Source: Lojkania enalia
Lineage: Eukaryota > Ascomycota > Dothideomycetes > Pleosporales
DNA: 64,000 nucleotides
Direction: 5' to 3'
NCBI GenBank assembly: GCA_010094045.1
Contig: ML986662.1
Location: forward strand, 79,737-143,736
Shown here in pieces: positions 22,178 through 33,550 of the stretch. The translations under genes and the position numbers were made by a program. How positions within the stretch are numbered: the stretch's first letter is position 1; each line of letters opens with the position of its first letter. The notes under the pieces were generated by a model that did no database searches, was not told the DNA's origin, and saw only the letters and a program-made list of their open reading frames with translations.

Positions 22178-25100
22178 TTATGAGGTTTCTCCAAAAATTA
22201 GAGCTCGTTGCGAAATGACAGCCTTCTCAATTTCTGCCAGCTGTATCATTTGTACACGTACTTCCTTCGTCTTGAGATATGATTCTCCAAGGGTCTTTAA
22301 TCCCCCCTCTAAAATTTTTGGAATAGTTGCTCTGTCCCCACAAATTGTTCCCTCTGCTAGAGAACAGTTGCGAGGTTGGCGCAGCGCGACGGAGTTGGGA
22401 TGTTACAGACCAATCTTGGCCTCGAGCCTAGTGATCGTCTGTTTAAATAGCGTACCCGCCTCTGCGTACTATCTCAAATCCCTTAAAGTCAACACAAAGT
22501 TGTTGACTGCTCCTAAGGTATCAGGGGTGTCTTCACCCAATAGCGCTGAGCGGACCGCCACTACTTCCGGTAATATGGTCTCAACCTCAGCCATTTCCTG
22601 CATATCGTTCGCTTTGAACACACTGCCCCAAAGGGACATGGCGAGATTGTTCTTGCTGGTTATTATATCTGAATGCTCTGGACCAAGAATCTCAGTCCTC
22701 AGTCCCAAGTTAGGCCGCAGTAATTTTTCAGCGTCATCAAACTGATTCATCTGCTAGTGCAAAGATCCGAGATTGCTATGCGTGATGAAAGTGTCTGAAT
22801 GTGCAAGCCCAAGTATTCCCTCGCGAGCTTCGATGACCTCTTGGTATAAGATCTCCGCACTCTCGAGCTTGCCATTCATCCATAATGTATTCCCCATGTT
22901 ATTCACAGCAGTCAGCGTCTGAGGATGGCACTCGCCAAGTGTTTTTCCCAAGATTTCGGTGGCTTGTATGTTCAGCTCTTCAGCCTTCTCGTTTTGACCT
23001 TCATGCCAGAGAACAGCAGAGTTAGCCAAGAGACTTACTGTAGTAAGAGCGTGAAATTCACCCAAAGCTTCCTTGGGTATATTGAGAGTTCTTCCGTGCA
23101 CGAATCTAGCCTCGCCCCACCGCCCAAAAATTCCTAAGAACACCGAGATCATGTACAACAGATGCTGTGGCTGGATCCTTTTTCCATTTTGCAACTCGCG
23201 AGCTGTAAGCGCTCGTTTACACATTTCTTCAGCCTGGTCCAATTTTCCACCGTGGCGCAAGGTTAATGCGAGACTCTGAACGTAGTTCAAAGTACTTTGA
23301 TCTTCAGGGCCAAGTATGCTCTCTCGAAGCTGCAAGGATTCTGTCGTTCGACTTTTAGAACGATTATAGAAGGCTCTCTGATCCAGAAAGATGCCGGTTT
23401 TGATGAGAATCGACGCCCTGTCAAGCATACCTTGCCGCGTTCCATCTTGAGGATGTGTAAGCGCGATATCGGCATGGGGGAGATATGATGGGCAGATTGA
23501 CCATAGTTCGTACTAGGAGGTTAGAAAATGTCTTTCTAGCAAGCTTACAGCAGTTTGTTGCCACTCGCCTAGTAAATTCCGAGTTCTGAGCCATGCTTGC
23601 GCGGAAATGTGGACGAGCCGATGCATGCCGTTGTTTGCTCTATCTATACGAGGTACCAAAAGTGAGGAGGCCTGTAGTGTACTAGGACATTTCGTGTAAT
23701 CGAAAGGACTGTAGTTGAAACCTTAGTTGAGAAGGGTCTTTGGGATCATCTAGATATCGATAACACTAATGAGCGACAAGATCTTCGATGCTTTTGAGTT
23801 CCCTCTTTCAATTTGATTGAACGAGAGTCTCGCACATTCAATGACGGAATTGGGCACTTACTCGTCTCTTCTAAGGTCCGCGTACGGTTCTTCAAGTAGC
23901 CGTGGCATTTCCGATTCATTCCTCAGAAGTCCAAGTAACGCTGGGGACTGATACAGTTGTATGAAATGATGGCGGTCGCTTGAGTAATGGATTGGGGAAG
24001 GCATTCTAACTCCTTTAAGAGTTCGATCCATTCCTGCAAGTCCTCCCCGTCGGAGTCTTGACCTATCCTTTTCCATGCGAATCGAACTGACTCATCCGTA
24101 GTCATTGGGGGAACCTCCAATCTATCTGGCTCGCAAAGGATCGAAGCAACGACTTTGCTCTACCTAGGGGCAAGGGCAGCGCCTTAGAGACTTTGTGGTA
24201 TGTATTTCGAAAGTTCTTCGCCTGTCTCGCTGGTTGGGTCGAAGTATATTGTTTTGTCGTCGGCATTGTCCAATACTAGAAGCCACAGAGTCATGGTAGA
24301 GTGCTCAAGCCACTTGCATACTAGTCGCAAGATTTTCATATCTGGATCTTCCCTTCCCAGACTTTGGAGTATGTTAGCAACCTTGTAATATCCCTCCTCC
24401 AAGCTGGCCCGGTTGGCAGCGCTGATCTAGAACACTGTAATGGTGGAAAATTTCTTTAGTTGGTAGGATATTTTAATAGCAATCGCAGTCTTTCTATAAT
24501 CTAGTTAGACGCTAATTTCATAGATTAGCTTCTACAACCTTACCCTGTACCGCCGCGACCAAACAGAGCAAAACGTTTGTGGCCTTCTCTACCTTCGAGG
24601 AAGGCGACTAGTTGGGGTTAAATTATTAGATCCTGCCGCCAAATAAATCTCCGATCATAGGAAAATGGTACAGTAAAAGCGGGTTTGTATGCTGAGATCC
24701 CTGTACGAGTCATGACACGTTAGAGTTATGGAAGTTTTGTCGCGTATCAGGCAACATCAATTGTTGAGGCAAATATTGATGTATTGAAGAAGGGTAAGTG
24801 GCCTGCCTAGCTAGAGGCTGGCAATGGTGAGACTATATAGGCCTGAAAACAGACCAACTATAATAGGATAGTAGAAGCATGTGACAAGTTTCATGATAGT
24901 CACTTACGAGCCATCTCTCGCCCCCTATTCCAATTGTCTGCAACTTTAATATGTGCCTCTTCGATTAGGCAAGTTAGCGTGTCGGCGATAGCCTGATAAT
25001 CATCATCTTCCCTACTAGCAAACTTCACCAAAGTCAAGTAGTTCTTTTGCAACCCAATTGGTTCATTGTTCACTGCCCAAGGAATTACGGTGGTATACTT

Positions 25101-26340
25101 GGGAACGATCTATAATCATCAGCAGGACTCTTAGGTCTCCAATTGAGCATCAAGGGAAGGGTAATACAAATGTGCTTATAATGGCTAGCTTTTGTTGGAA
25201 TTTCTTTTGTTTCATGAAAGCACATGCTAATAAAGTTGTCTGAGACTGGCAGATAATCCGAGCATTGCTGCTGCAATCAATCTGAATTCTACTTAAAGGC
25301 TTTATAGTAACTAGTATTGGTGTGAACAAAAACTGATCCCAGATTTAACATAAGGCCGGAATGCTCGTCCATCTATCCCTCGTTGCAGAGGTTCGACGAA
25401 GAGAATAGCATACGTAGAGGTCTTGATAGATCGTCGTTCCGAGAGATGGTTCGCTGGGGCATTATGACATTGTATCAGAGCCTATTGAATTTGTGGTGAG
25501 AGGCGAATCTTGTCTCAGGGAGGGAGATGAGGAACTGAACTGGTTTATTGAGGATGGCCAGCAGGCCATATTTATATACATAGAGAGAAGGATATATTAG
25601 CTGATATCCGGCGGGATTGGATATCGTGCGACGGTATCTGATACAACTTGCAACCGGATAACTTGCTGCCGTATAGTAGTAGGAAATCGTACTCGGTAGA
25701 CTCGCCAAATCCTTATCATAGACTTAATTAGCCTAGATGATAGTACGCAATTCGTGGCTATAGTATGATCATTGCTTACGCTCTTTAATACTATGGTCCA
25801 GGACTATACGGAACGAAAATGATGGGCCGGCCAACGAGCTTCTAATATGCTCATCAGCTACGTATTTCAACCTCGAAAAATGTCAGTTCAGGAGCGTATT
25901 TTCCCTCTTACTTTCTGTAACAATTTGGCAACTAAGTCTTCAGCATGATCGGATATACTTTGCTTGTATATTGGCTTGTCTGAGTGGGTACTCGCGTTAT
26001 AGCTGTATGAGAAGATACGGGCCTTCTTTGCGTCCTCTGGTAGGATGTCCGCTAACCAAACGGCGCCATTAATTGCAGAGGTCCGGCTCCCCTTCCAATG
26101 GCCATTCAGGCTATGAATTGCGATGATACTTCCTTTTTATCAACATTGAACGTGTTTGCTAGAATTTCAATTCACTGACTCTATGGTTGCCTTAGGATCA
26201 TCATGAATGAGACTTAAACCCATAGTATCAATAAATTCATCGCAGGGAGCGCTGCTCGAGGCAATCTCAAACGAGTACTGGTCATCCTTACGCTTCCTGC
26301 TGCGAAGATGACCTAGAAAGAGCCGGCGGCATTGGAGTGA
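22178..26340 (-). pseudogene. NLR remnant: SesB-like hydrolase, NB-ARC, TPR
   Basis: A dead fungal NOD-like receptor. NLRs sense non-self and trigger an effector, often cell death. Reading 5' to 3' on the minus strand: 26.34-25.90 kb gives GLSLIHDDPKATIE, then IIAIHSLNGHW and YNASTHSDKPIY, typical of SesB-like alpha/beta-hydrolase effectors; at about 25.83 kb RPIIFV is followed by PYSPGP where the nucleophile motif GHSLGG should be. An LTR fragment (25492-25718) then interrupts. 25.28-24.90 kb resumes with VSDNFISMCFHET and IGLQKNYLTLVKFASRED. Walker A (FALFGRGGTGKT) is split by a 50-bp intron (24494-24543); Walker B is WLLVLDNADD (about 24.26 kb); LEVPPM follows at about 24.12 kb. Kinesin-light-chain-type TPRs fill 23.43-22.18 kb. 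In-frame stops include 24427-24429 (Trp expected), 22754-22756, 22469-22471 and 22403-22405 (Gln expected). The 5' limit is approximate; ATG 26223 is one candidate start. Confidence 0.8.
25492..25718 (+). mobile_element. LTR fragment (family S) inside the NLR remnant
   Basis: It begins TGTGGTGAGAGGCGAATC and ends near GCCAAATCCTTATCA; it is homologous along most of its length to the 27113 copy and, inverted, to the complete solo LTR at 62084-62287. The ends are clear from that comparison, but no matching 5-bp target duplication is left. It retains CpA, so it is less RIP-mutated than the 62 kb copy. It splits the hydrolase domain of the NLR. Confidence 0.7.
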
Positions 26341-27112
26341 AGATGTGAGGCTCTTGAAGCGCAAATAATGCGTAAGACTATATGATATAAAATACCTGTA
26401 ACAAGAATAGATTTCTGCGGATGGAATAACTTCGGTCCGATAAGTATTTCCCCGTGTGACTCTGGCTGGATGCATCGCCCAATCAAGCTTATGCATGCAA
26501 TATGGAAGGCAAAACAAAGCGATAAGCTACGTGTCACCCTATTACGCGCCAATGAACGTTTCTCGAGATAAAAATCAAGCATCAGATCTACTAAAATATC
26601 TGCCGGGCAAATTTATTGCAAGAGTGACCGATGACAGGCTAGTCGTCCACTAGTGAGGGACGAATAAGGAGTGAGGCAAGTATCGCTAGTGCAGATGTTG
26701 CATGGGTGTCTCAATATTATTGTTTTCAGTCTGATGCTACACTTGTTAACGTAAAGACGAGGAGGCTGTGTATTACGCGATGCAAACGATGGAGCTGTCT
26801 TAATGTGGTTTCTGCACCAATAAATGGAGCAGCTTCTGCTTAGGAAGCAGAATGCCTCCATCGCTCGTCAACTAACATATTAAAAATAAGAATGTCTAGT
26901 TCTTCTTTGTTTCTTACACGACTTCAGTTGTGTGGAAAATATAAGTGGCGTGTGCTACTACCATCTTATCATTGGGTATAAACGCTTTGAATACCATCGC
27001 TGAAGATAGGATCTGATTAAGGTATCGTGTAGAGATACGTGGTATTCGATGACCTACACATTTATCGGCGCTATTACTGTACCCTTGTATAATCTTCACT
27101 TCGCATTGAACC
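26341..27112. other. Gene-free stretch upstream of the NLR remnant
   Basis: No gene found. A short perfect hairpin (TTCTGCTT, AGG, AAGCAGAA) lies at 26834-26852. Frames such as 26613-26861 (-) have no recognised features. Confidence 0.35.
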
Positions 27113-27291
27113 TGTACTGAGAGGCGAATCTTGTTTCAGGGAGGGTTATGAAGAACTGAACTGATTGATTAAGGATAGCTAGTAGACCGTATTCATGTAC
27201 ATAGAAAAGGGGTATATTAGCTGATATCGAGCGTGATATGGTATGATGATATCCGATACAGCTCGGCAGACTTGCTAAAATCCCCACCACA
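27113..27291 (+). mobile_element. Second LTR fragment of family S
   Basis: It starts TGTACTGAGAGGCGAATC and ends about AAAATCCCCACCACA. It shares the AGGGAGGG, TGAACTG and GGTATATTAGCTGATATC blocks with the copies at 25492 and 62084, but is shorter internally. The right end is uncertain by a few bases and no target duplication is seen. It lies at the edge of the AT-rich block. Confidence 0.65.
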
Positions 27292-28200
27292 GAATCTAGT
27301 ACAAGATTCCGGCGATGTAGGAGACCAATTTGCGAAGGCATCACGCTAGCAGTATAGTAAGAAGGAGGAATATAAAGCTGTAGAGATCGCGGTAAGCCAA
27401 AAAATCTCTAAATGATATAGTATTTCTAATTTGAGGGATATTTAGGGTGTACTTATAGCTTCTGTGGTAACTGCGTCGCTGGAATGGGCCTAATTAGACG
27501 AAACTCATAGGCTTATTAAAGGAACCTGAATAGGCAGCTTGATTTTCAGCTTGCTATGTGTTATAACTGCATTTAATCTTACTATATTTATGGCTACTGC
27601 GGATGTAGAGTGTGATGGTGTAGTGAAGTTCATGGTAGCATTAAGAGGCGATTCGGTGGCGTTAAGGCGAACGAGCTTTTTCGTACTGCAAGGGCCTATA
27701 CTTTTACTAAACTACTCGATAATCTCTTGTAGGTCTTACGCTATTAATTATACTACCTTTATAGAAGTGCCCGCCTGAGGTAGAGAAGAAAACAAGTATA
27801 CCTTGAACTACTCTGTTAGGTAGTTACTAACTAATCCTAGATTGCCGTATTATTTATCGTCTATCTTTACTAAGGGTCCATCTTTTTCCTAAGTGCTAGC
27901 TCCTTAATATATAGAAGACTTTTATTATGTCTAAAGTAGGATATAATATAATAGACCTTTGAAGGGTAATAAGATTTTCCTAGAGCGCTTTTTAGAAAAT
28001 AATATTAGGTTAAATCTTACCGTATAAAGAATTATTAATATTAAATATATACCGCAATAGATACTAGAAACTATCCTAATAGAAGAGATATTTAACACTC
28101 GCGAGTATTAAAAATCTATAATAGGTGATATTATAAAATAGCTCTAATATAAAAGTAGACACTATTTTAGTATATCTAAATAATCGATATATATATATAG
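27292..28200. other. Transition into AT-rich, RIP-mutated DNA
   Basis: Composition changes between about 27.5 and 27.9 kb from ordinary to strongly TpA-rich with few CpA/TpG. No gene found; the 79-codon frame at 27539-27778 has no recognised domain. Confidence 0.5.
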
Positions 28201-28411
28201 TATTACGGTATCCTTACGTTCCCCCTAACACTTATACATAGCGCGCTCGCTTCTACACACGTGTCTTCTTCTTCTCTTTTATCTTTCTACTTACCTCGCG
28301 TTTAGCTTGCTCCTTAGCTATCCTCTTATACGACACCTAAGATCTATATATAGCATACTATACTAAGTGTTAGATAAGCCTTATCGTCCCTACTTATAGC
28401 CTCTTATAATA
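28201..28411 (+). repeat. Left LTR of element E (211 bp)
   Basis: It is a direct repeat of 29520-29730 with equal length; differences are transitions. The target duplication TATAG precedes it. Confidence 0.8.
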
Positions 28412-29519
28412 TTAGGATAGCTCGCCTAGTTATATAGTAATAGTAGCTAAACAGCTACTATAGATCTCTAGATAGAGATTTTTATTATTTCCTATCCAGA
28501 TTTTTTCTTCCTTTCTAGCGATGTCTAACTAGAATACCAGCCTAATAGCTATCCTACTATTTATATAGCAGCTGTAGTAAGAGCTTTAGAACTAGTAATC
28601 TAAAATCTAGTAGTTCTAATCTAATCTTAACTTAGTATATACTATTATTCTTTAGCTTTAGTCCTCTACTACCTCTTATCCTCAACTCCTAGACCCTCTA
28701 CATTTTAATAGTAAACTATATACACTTCGTATATAGCTTCTATCTATTAAGGCTAAACTCTATTTAGACTAGCTTAATAGAGCTAATATATTTAACTATA
28801 TCTAGAACCGACTTAAATAGCTATAGTAGGTATTAGTACTACACCTCCGCTAGACTGCTAAAAATAGCTAGTCCTAGGATCCTAAGATAATCTTTTTATT
28901 CTTCCAGCACTTCTATTATAATCTATATAAGAAATAGGAGGCAGTTTAATATTTTATATTAATATGTTAGAAGAATAATAAGTCGCTTCTTATATACCTC
29001 GCTTGTTTTAAGCGTCTCTTATATAAGGTAGGTACCTAGTTATAGCCTAATGCATCTTAAATCTCCTCTCTCTACCGTAGTCTCTACTCTTCTCTCTACC
29101 AGCTCCTTAAAGAGTTAAACGACTCTCTGTTCCGTTAATAATATAACGACTATATTAAGCTTATTCAGCATATTAATCGTTGTACTAGACGCTAGCTAGC
29201 TAGCTAGAAACGGTTTTCTTAAACTAACGCTTAGCTAGTTAAATCTTCTTCTCCTAAGCGTATAGATATTAGTAATATTTAGATAAGATTACGCTCTTCC
29301 TCTATATTATTAGCCTACTACTATTACTACTATAATTATAACTTCTACTATAGTTGTAGATCTAAGTATTATTAGATTAAGAACTGTAGCCGGGTTAAGC
29401 TACAGCTCCTCCTAATAGATAGAGTACCCCCACCCTATATAAAACGGACAGCTAGTTGTACTAGATCTCTATATTACAGCTACAATCGTTAATTGCAGCT
29501 ACTTTCTAAAAGGGGGTAC

Positions 29520-29730
29520 TATTATAGTATTCTTATATTCTTCCTAATACCTATATATAACGCGCTTGCTTCTACGCACGTATCTTCTTTTTCCCTCTTA
29601 TCTTCCTACTTACCTTACGTTTAACTTACTCTTTAGCTATCCTCTTATACGACACCTAAGATCTATATATAGCATACTATACTAAGCGTTAGATAAGCCT
29701 TATTATCCCTACTCGTAGCCTCTTATAATA
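29520..29730 (+). repeat. Right LTR of element E (211 bp)
   Basis: It is a direct repeat of 28201-28411, preceded by a purine tract and followed by TATAG at 29731-29735. Confidence 0.8.
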
Positions 29731-29735
29731 TATAG

Positions 29736-30532
29736 ATAGTAAGACCTTTAGTAGAAGCTAACTATAAATGTCTCTAAACATTATTAAAACAGCTAAAATA
29801 GTAAGAGGTAAAGAAGCACTATATTTAAGGGAGAAAATACTGCTATAATATATTTTATATATAGTAGAATCCTAATAAATATAAACCTAATATCTATTAA
29901 TAGCTAGATAGTTACGCTAGCTACTAAAGTAAAAACTTTAGGTTATTATAGATTCGGAGCCCTCTTATAGGTAATATATAGCTAGAATAGTAATTAGTAA
30001 TATTTAAGTAGTTATAGCCCTAAAATAATTATAGATAATCTTACCCTTTATTAAGTAGATATCCGCATCTAGAAAGATGCCTATAAGCCTAATAAACTAT
30101 AAAGAAGATTAGGAGGTTAGATAATTATAAGTTGTTTTAAAATAGTAGATATAGAAGTTATAGTTTATATTTATAAAGTAATTAAATACTATATTAAAAA
30201 AGCGATTAAATTTAGAAATAATTTACCTACTACTAAATATAAACTCTCTATTTATATATAGAATTAGATATTTTTAGAAATTTATTTTAACTATTAAAAA
30301 ACTTTCTAAGTTACTTAGAGAGATATAAGCTAAACTAATAGAAATTATTATATTATATCTTTAAAGGTACTAAAAACTATAAGTAAAATAATCTTTAATA
30401 TAGTATTTAAAATTATATCTATTCTAATAATATAAATAAAGTAAAACTATTAATATTACTTAAGAAAAGTATTATTAGTTTAATAGATATTTAGATATAT
30501 AACTAATTACCTCCTCTAAATAATAATCGTAA
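29736..30532. other. RIP-mutated DNA, left target flank of element C
   Basis: AT-rich and TpA-rich, no recognisable domain or repeat. It joins conceptually to 60696-61190, the sequence on the other side of element C. Confidence 0.4.
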
Positions 30533-30537
30533 ATAGG

Positions 30538-30650
30538 TATTACTAACTTATATACTACTAGTATATATAATAACTACTACTACAGTCGTATATACGCTAG
30601 AGTTTATTTATATTAGGTTGGTTAGAGGTAGTTTTAGTAAAGAGAGAGTA
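30538..30650 (-). repeat. Element C left LTR, first piece
   Basis: It starts TATTACTAAC (TGTTACTAAC expected) and matches 47845-47915 and the first part of 60227 onward. It is interrupted by element B after GAGTA at 30646-30650. Confidence 0.8.
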
Positions 30651-30953
30651 TATTACAGTAATACCGTAACACCTCTACACCTATACTACTCTTACTATAA
30701 TACCTAAACCAGCTGCTAGCAACAGCTATTAGCTGCTAGCTAGAATATAACCGACTTATTATAACTATAATAGAGGAAGGTTTTGTTAACCTAGCTAGCC
30801 CGTATAGTAGCATAGACCTAGCCTCTATAAAAACCTATATAATATAGATATTTCTATTCTTTATATAATATCTTAATATTTATATATAATATATAGTAAT
30901 AGAGTTAACTGCCTAAAGTACGATTAACTAACTATATATAAACGTCTGTAATA
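30651..30953 (+). repeat. Element B left LTR (303 bp)
   Basis: Starts TATTACAG, ends CTGTAATA; equal in length to 41658-41960. Confidence 0.85.
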
Positions 30954-33271
30954 TTATATTATATTATCTACTATTATATACTATAGATAAGAACGCGCTT
31001 ATTAATATGCTTAAAGAGATCTAGAGTAAACTAGACTCTTTATAGTAGAAGAATAAGATGCTAGCAGAGGCCTTAGTAACCTAGAAGAACTACTATAAGT
31101 TAGACCTTAAAGCGATATAAAGGGAATTTAGTAGCTACTAAATAGCTGCCTCTCTACCAGCTACTAGTATATTAATAGTAATAGAACTATCACCCGCCCT
31201 TAGCCTGATTTAGCCTATAACTCTAGCTTCTAAATAGATATCTATATTAACTTCTAATCCGCCTAAAACTATATACAACCCGTATTTCTGTTCTAACTAC
31301 TTACCTAACCCTTTAATATTCTCTAATAAACGCTTAGAGCTTTTATACTTTATTAGAAAGCTCTGCTATAAACTAGAAGGAAATGCTAACTAATATCTAA
31401 CCGAATATACCCGCCTTCTATATACCTATTCTTACTTAGAATAAGACCTAGTAATATTAGTTAACCTATTAATAGACAAGGGTATTAACTCTATAGACAG
31501 CTTGGTCGCTTTCTTAGAATCTACCTATAGTAACTAGAATAAGGAGACTATAGTATAGAGTAAGTTAGAAACCTTAAAATAAGGCTAAAGCAGGTTCCCT
31601 ACTTACTTTACTAAATTCCGACGCCTGATTGTAGATACTAAACTAAATAAGACTGGATAAATCGTATATCTCTAACGTTCTCTTTCTAATAAGCTCTAAT
31701 ATACTATAATTAGTATTATAATATCTAGCACCCTAAATAACTATACTAACCTAATTTCCCTATACGATACTAACCTATATTACCTACCCGGCAACTACTG
31801 CAAACAACTAAAGTATTATACTACTTACTAGAAGAACCTAAACGCTATAGAACTTAATACTTCTAGCTACACGCCTATAAGCTCTAATAAATAAGAAAGA
31901 CACTACTGTAAAGAATATTATTATAAGTATAGTAGTAAGAGATATATTTTACTAGAATATAGCGCTACTCTACTATTAATCTGTTAAGGGTTTTAGAGCC
32001 CTACTATACCCTATAGGTCCTACTCTTAATCTTCCAACTAATCCTCCAACTAATCCTTAATATGCTCGTTATCCTATAAATAAAGCTATTATTCTTACTT
32101 TTAAATATAGCTAGTTTTACTAACTAGAACGTTACTAAAAGATTTGTTTTAGAAGTAAGTTACTTTTTAGGACTGCGCCTACACCAAATCTCTATATATC
32201 TATAGAATCAGCCTCTATAGAAATAGTTATAAGAATACTAGATTCTAGCTTCTTTTTTAATCTATTAAGACCTAGTCTAGTAAAATATTAATATTCTTAT
32301 TAATACTAGAGCTACTAGTTATAGCTATATCTATAGAGACTTTATATATACCCTAAAACTCTAAAAGATATAACTCCTATATAATTTATATCTAACCGGC
32401 TTTAATAGAGAAATTCTTTATAAGAGAACTATCTCCTATTTAGTTATCTTAACCCTCTAACACTTAAACTATTTAGAGATAGTATATTTCTATATAAATA
32501 TACTAGAAAAATACTAGTTAATTCTAGGATAGTTATAAATATATAAATATCGTATAAACTTAGACTATAAGAATAAATAGCTAGTCTTTACCGCTAACTA
32601 ATACCTAACTTAATACTTATAATCTACTAGTACTACTATCTATTAATAGGCTGTTTAAACGGTTATTAAAGACTATAAACTACCTAAACTTAATATAAAA
32701 GGAGATTTTAAAGTAACTAATTTATAACCCCTATATAGCTTAAAACCTAGATAGTACTATTTAAAACTCTATCTATTAAGCTATATCTAATATAATTACT
32801 AGCTATCTAAAATACTATACTAGTTAAAAAAATCTAAAACTAAAACCGACCTAACTTTAGATAAAGATTATAGCTAAAAGGACCTATTTAAACCTAAATA
32901 CTTAAAGTCTATACTATAGCTAGATATATACTATATAGACGTTATACTACTAGTCTAACTCTCTTAATAATCTAACTATAAAATTTTCGCTATATTAATA
33001 GCTGATATTAATAAGGCTCTAGCCCTAAAGGTATATACTAACTCTATTACTAAAGTACTTAAAGAATACTATAATCTATTATCTATCTTCTTATATAAAG
33101 ATGTAAATAAGCTACCTAAATAATAATTATATAATTATAAGATTAAACTAGAGAATAGTAAGTAAGCTAGCTTTAGTCTACTCTATAAGATATCCTAAAA
33201 CGAGTTAAAGGTACTAAAGAAGTATCTTAATAAGAACTTGTCTAAGAGATTTATTAGAGTAAGTTTATTAC

Positions 33272-33550
33272 TGTAATAATGCAAAGAAATCGTTCTACGA
33301 AAAGCTTTATATACAACCTTATCCTAAAGCTTTTTACTTATCTTATTCTACCCCCGGTTCTACTCCTTTTCCCTTCCGTATATAGTTACATACTCCCTTA
33401 TAAGTAGCTTAGTAGTTCTTCTATATCCTTTTATATAAGACCTATAGGTGTTAATAGAATTCTTAGGTCTCTAAACTCCTACGTACTCCTATATACCTCT
33501 AAGTAGATTCATACTGTATTTAGACCTATTATCTTACCTGTACTATTATA
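33272..33550 (+). repeat. Element A-1 left LTR (279 bp)
   Basis: Starts TGTAATAATGC, ends TACTATTATA. Four further family-A LTRs of exactly 279 bp occur in the window. Confidence 0.88.

Larger units (their letters stand above)
28201..29730 (+). mobile_element. Non-autonomous gag-only LTR element (E)
   Basis: 1530 bp with two 211-bp LTRs (28201-28411 and 29520-29730) that start TATTA (from TGTTA) and end TAATA, flanked by the 5-bp duplication TATAG (28196-28200 and 29731-29735). A purine tract AAAAGGGGG precedes the right LTR, giving + orientation. The 1.1 kb inside reads as one degraded frame from an ATG at about 28521: a gag-like protein with an altered zinc-knuckle stretch near 29310-29360 (tyrosines where cysteines are expected). 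No protease, RT or integrase is present, so it would depend on another element's enzymes. All stops fit CpA to TpA changes. Confidence 0.75.

Noticed and set aside
25470..25482. TGTATCAGAGCC, resembling the TGGTATCAGAGC primer-binding site of copia elements
   Set aside because: The nearby LTR begins after it (25492), not before it, so it cannot be that element's primer site, and the bases belong to the broken NLR region.
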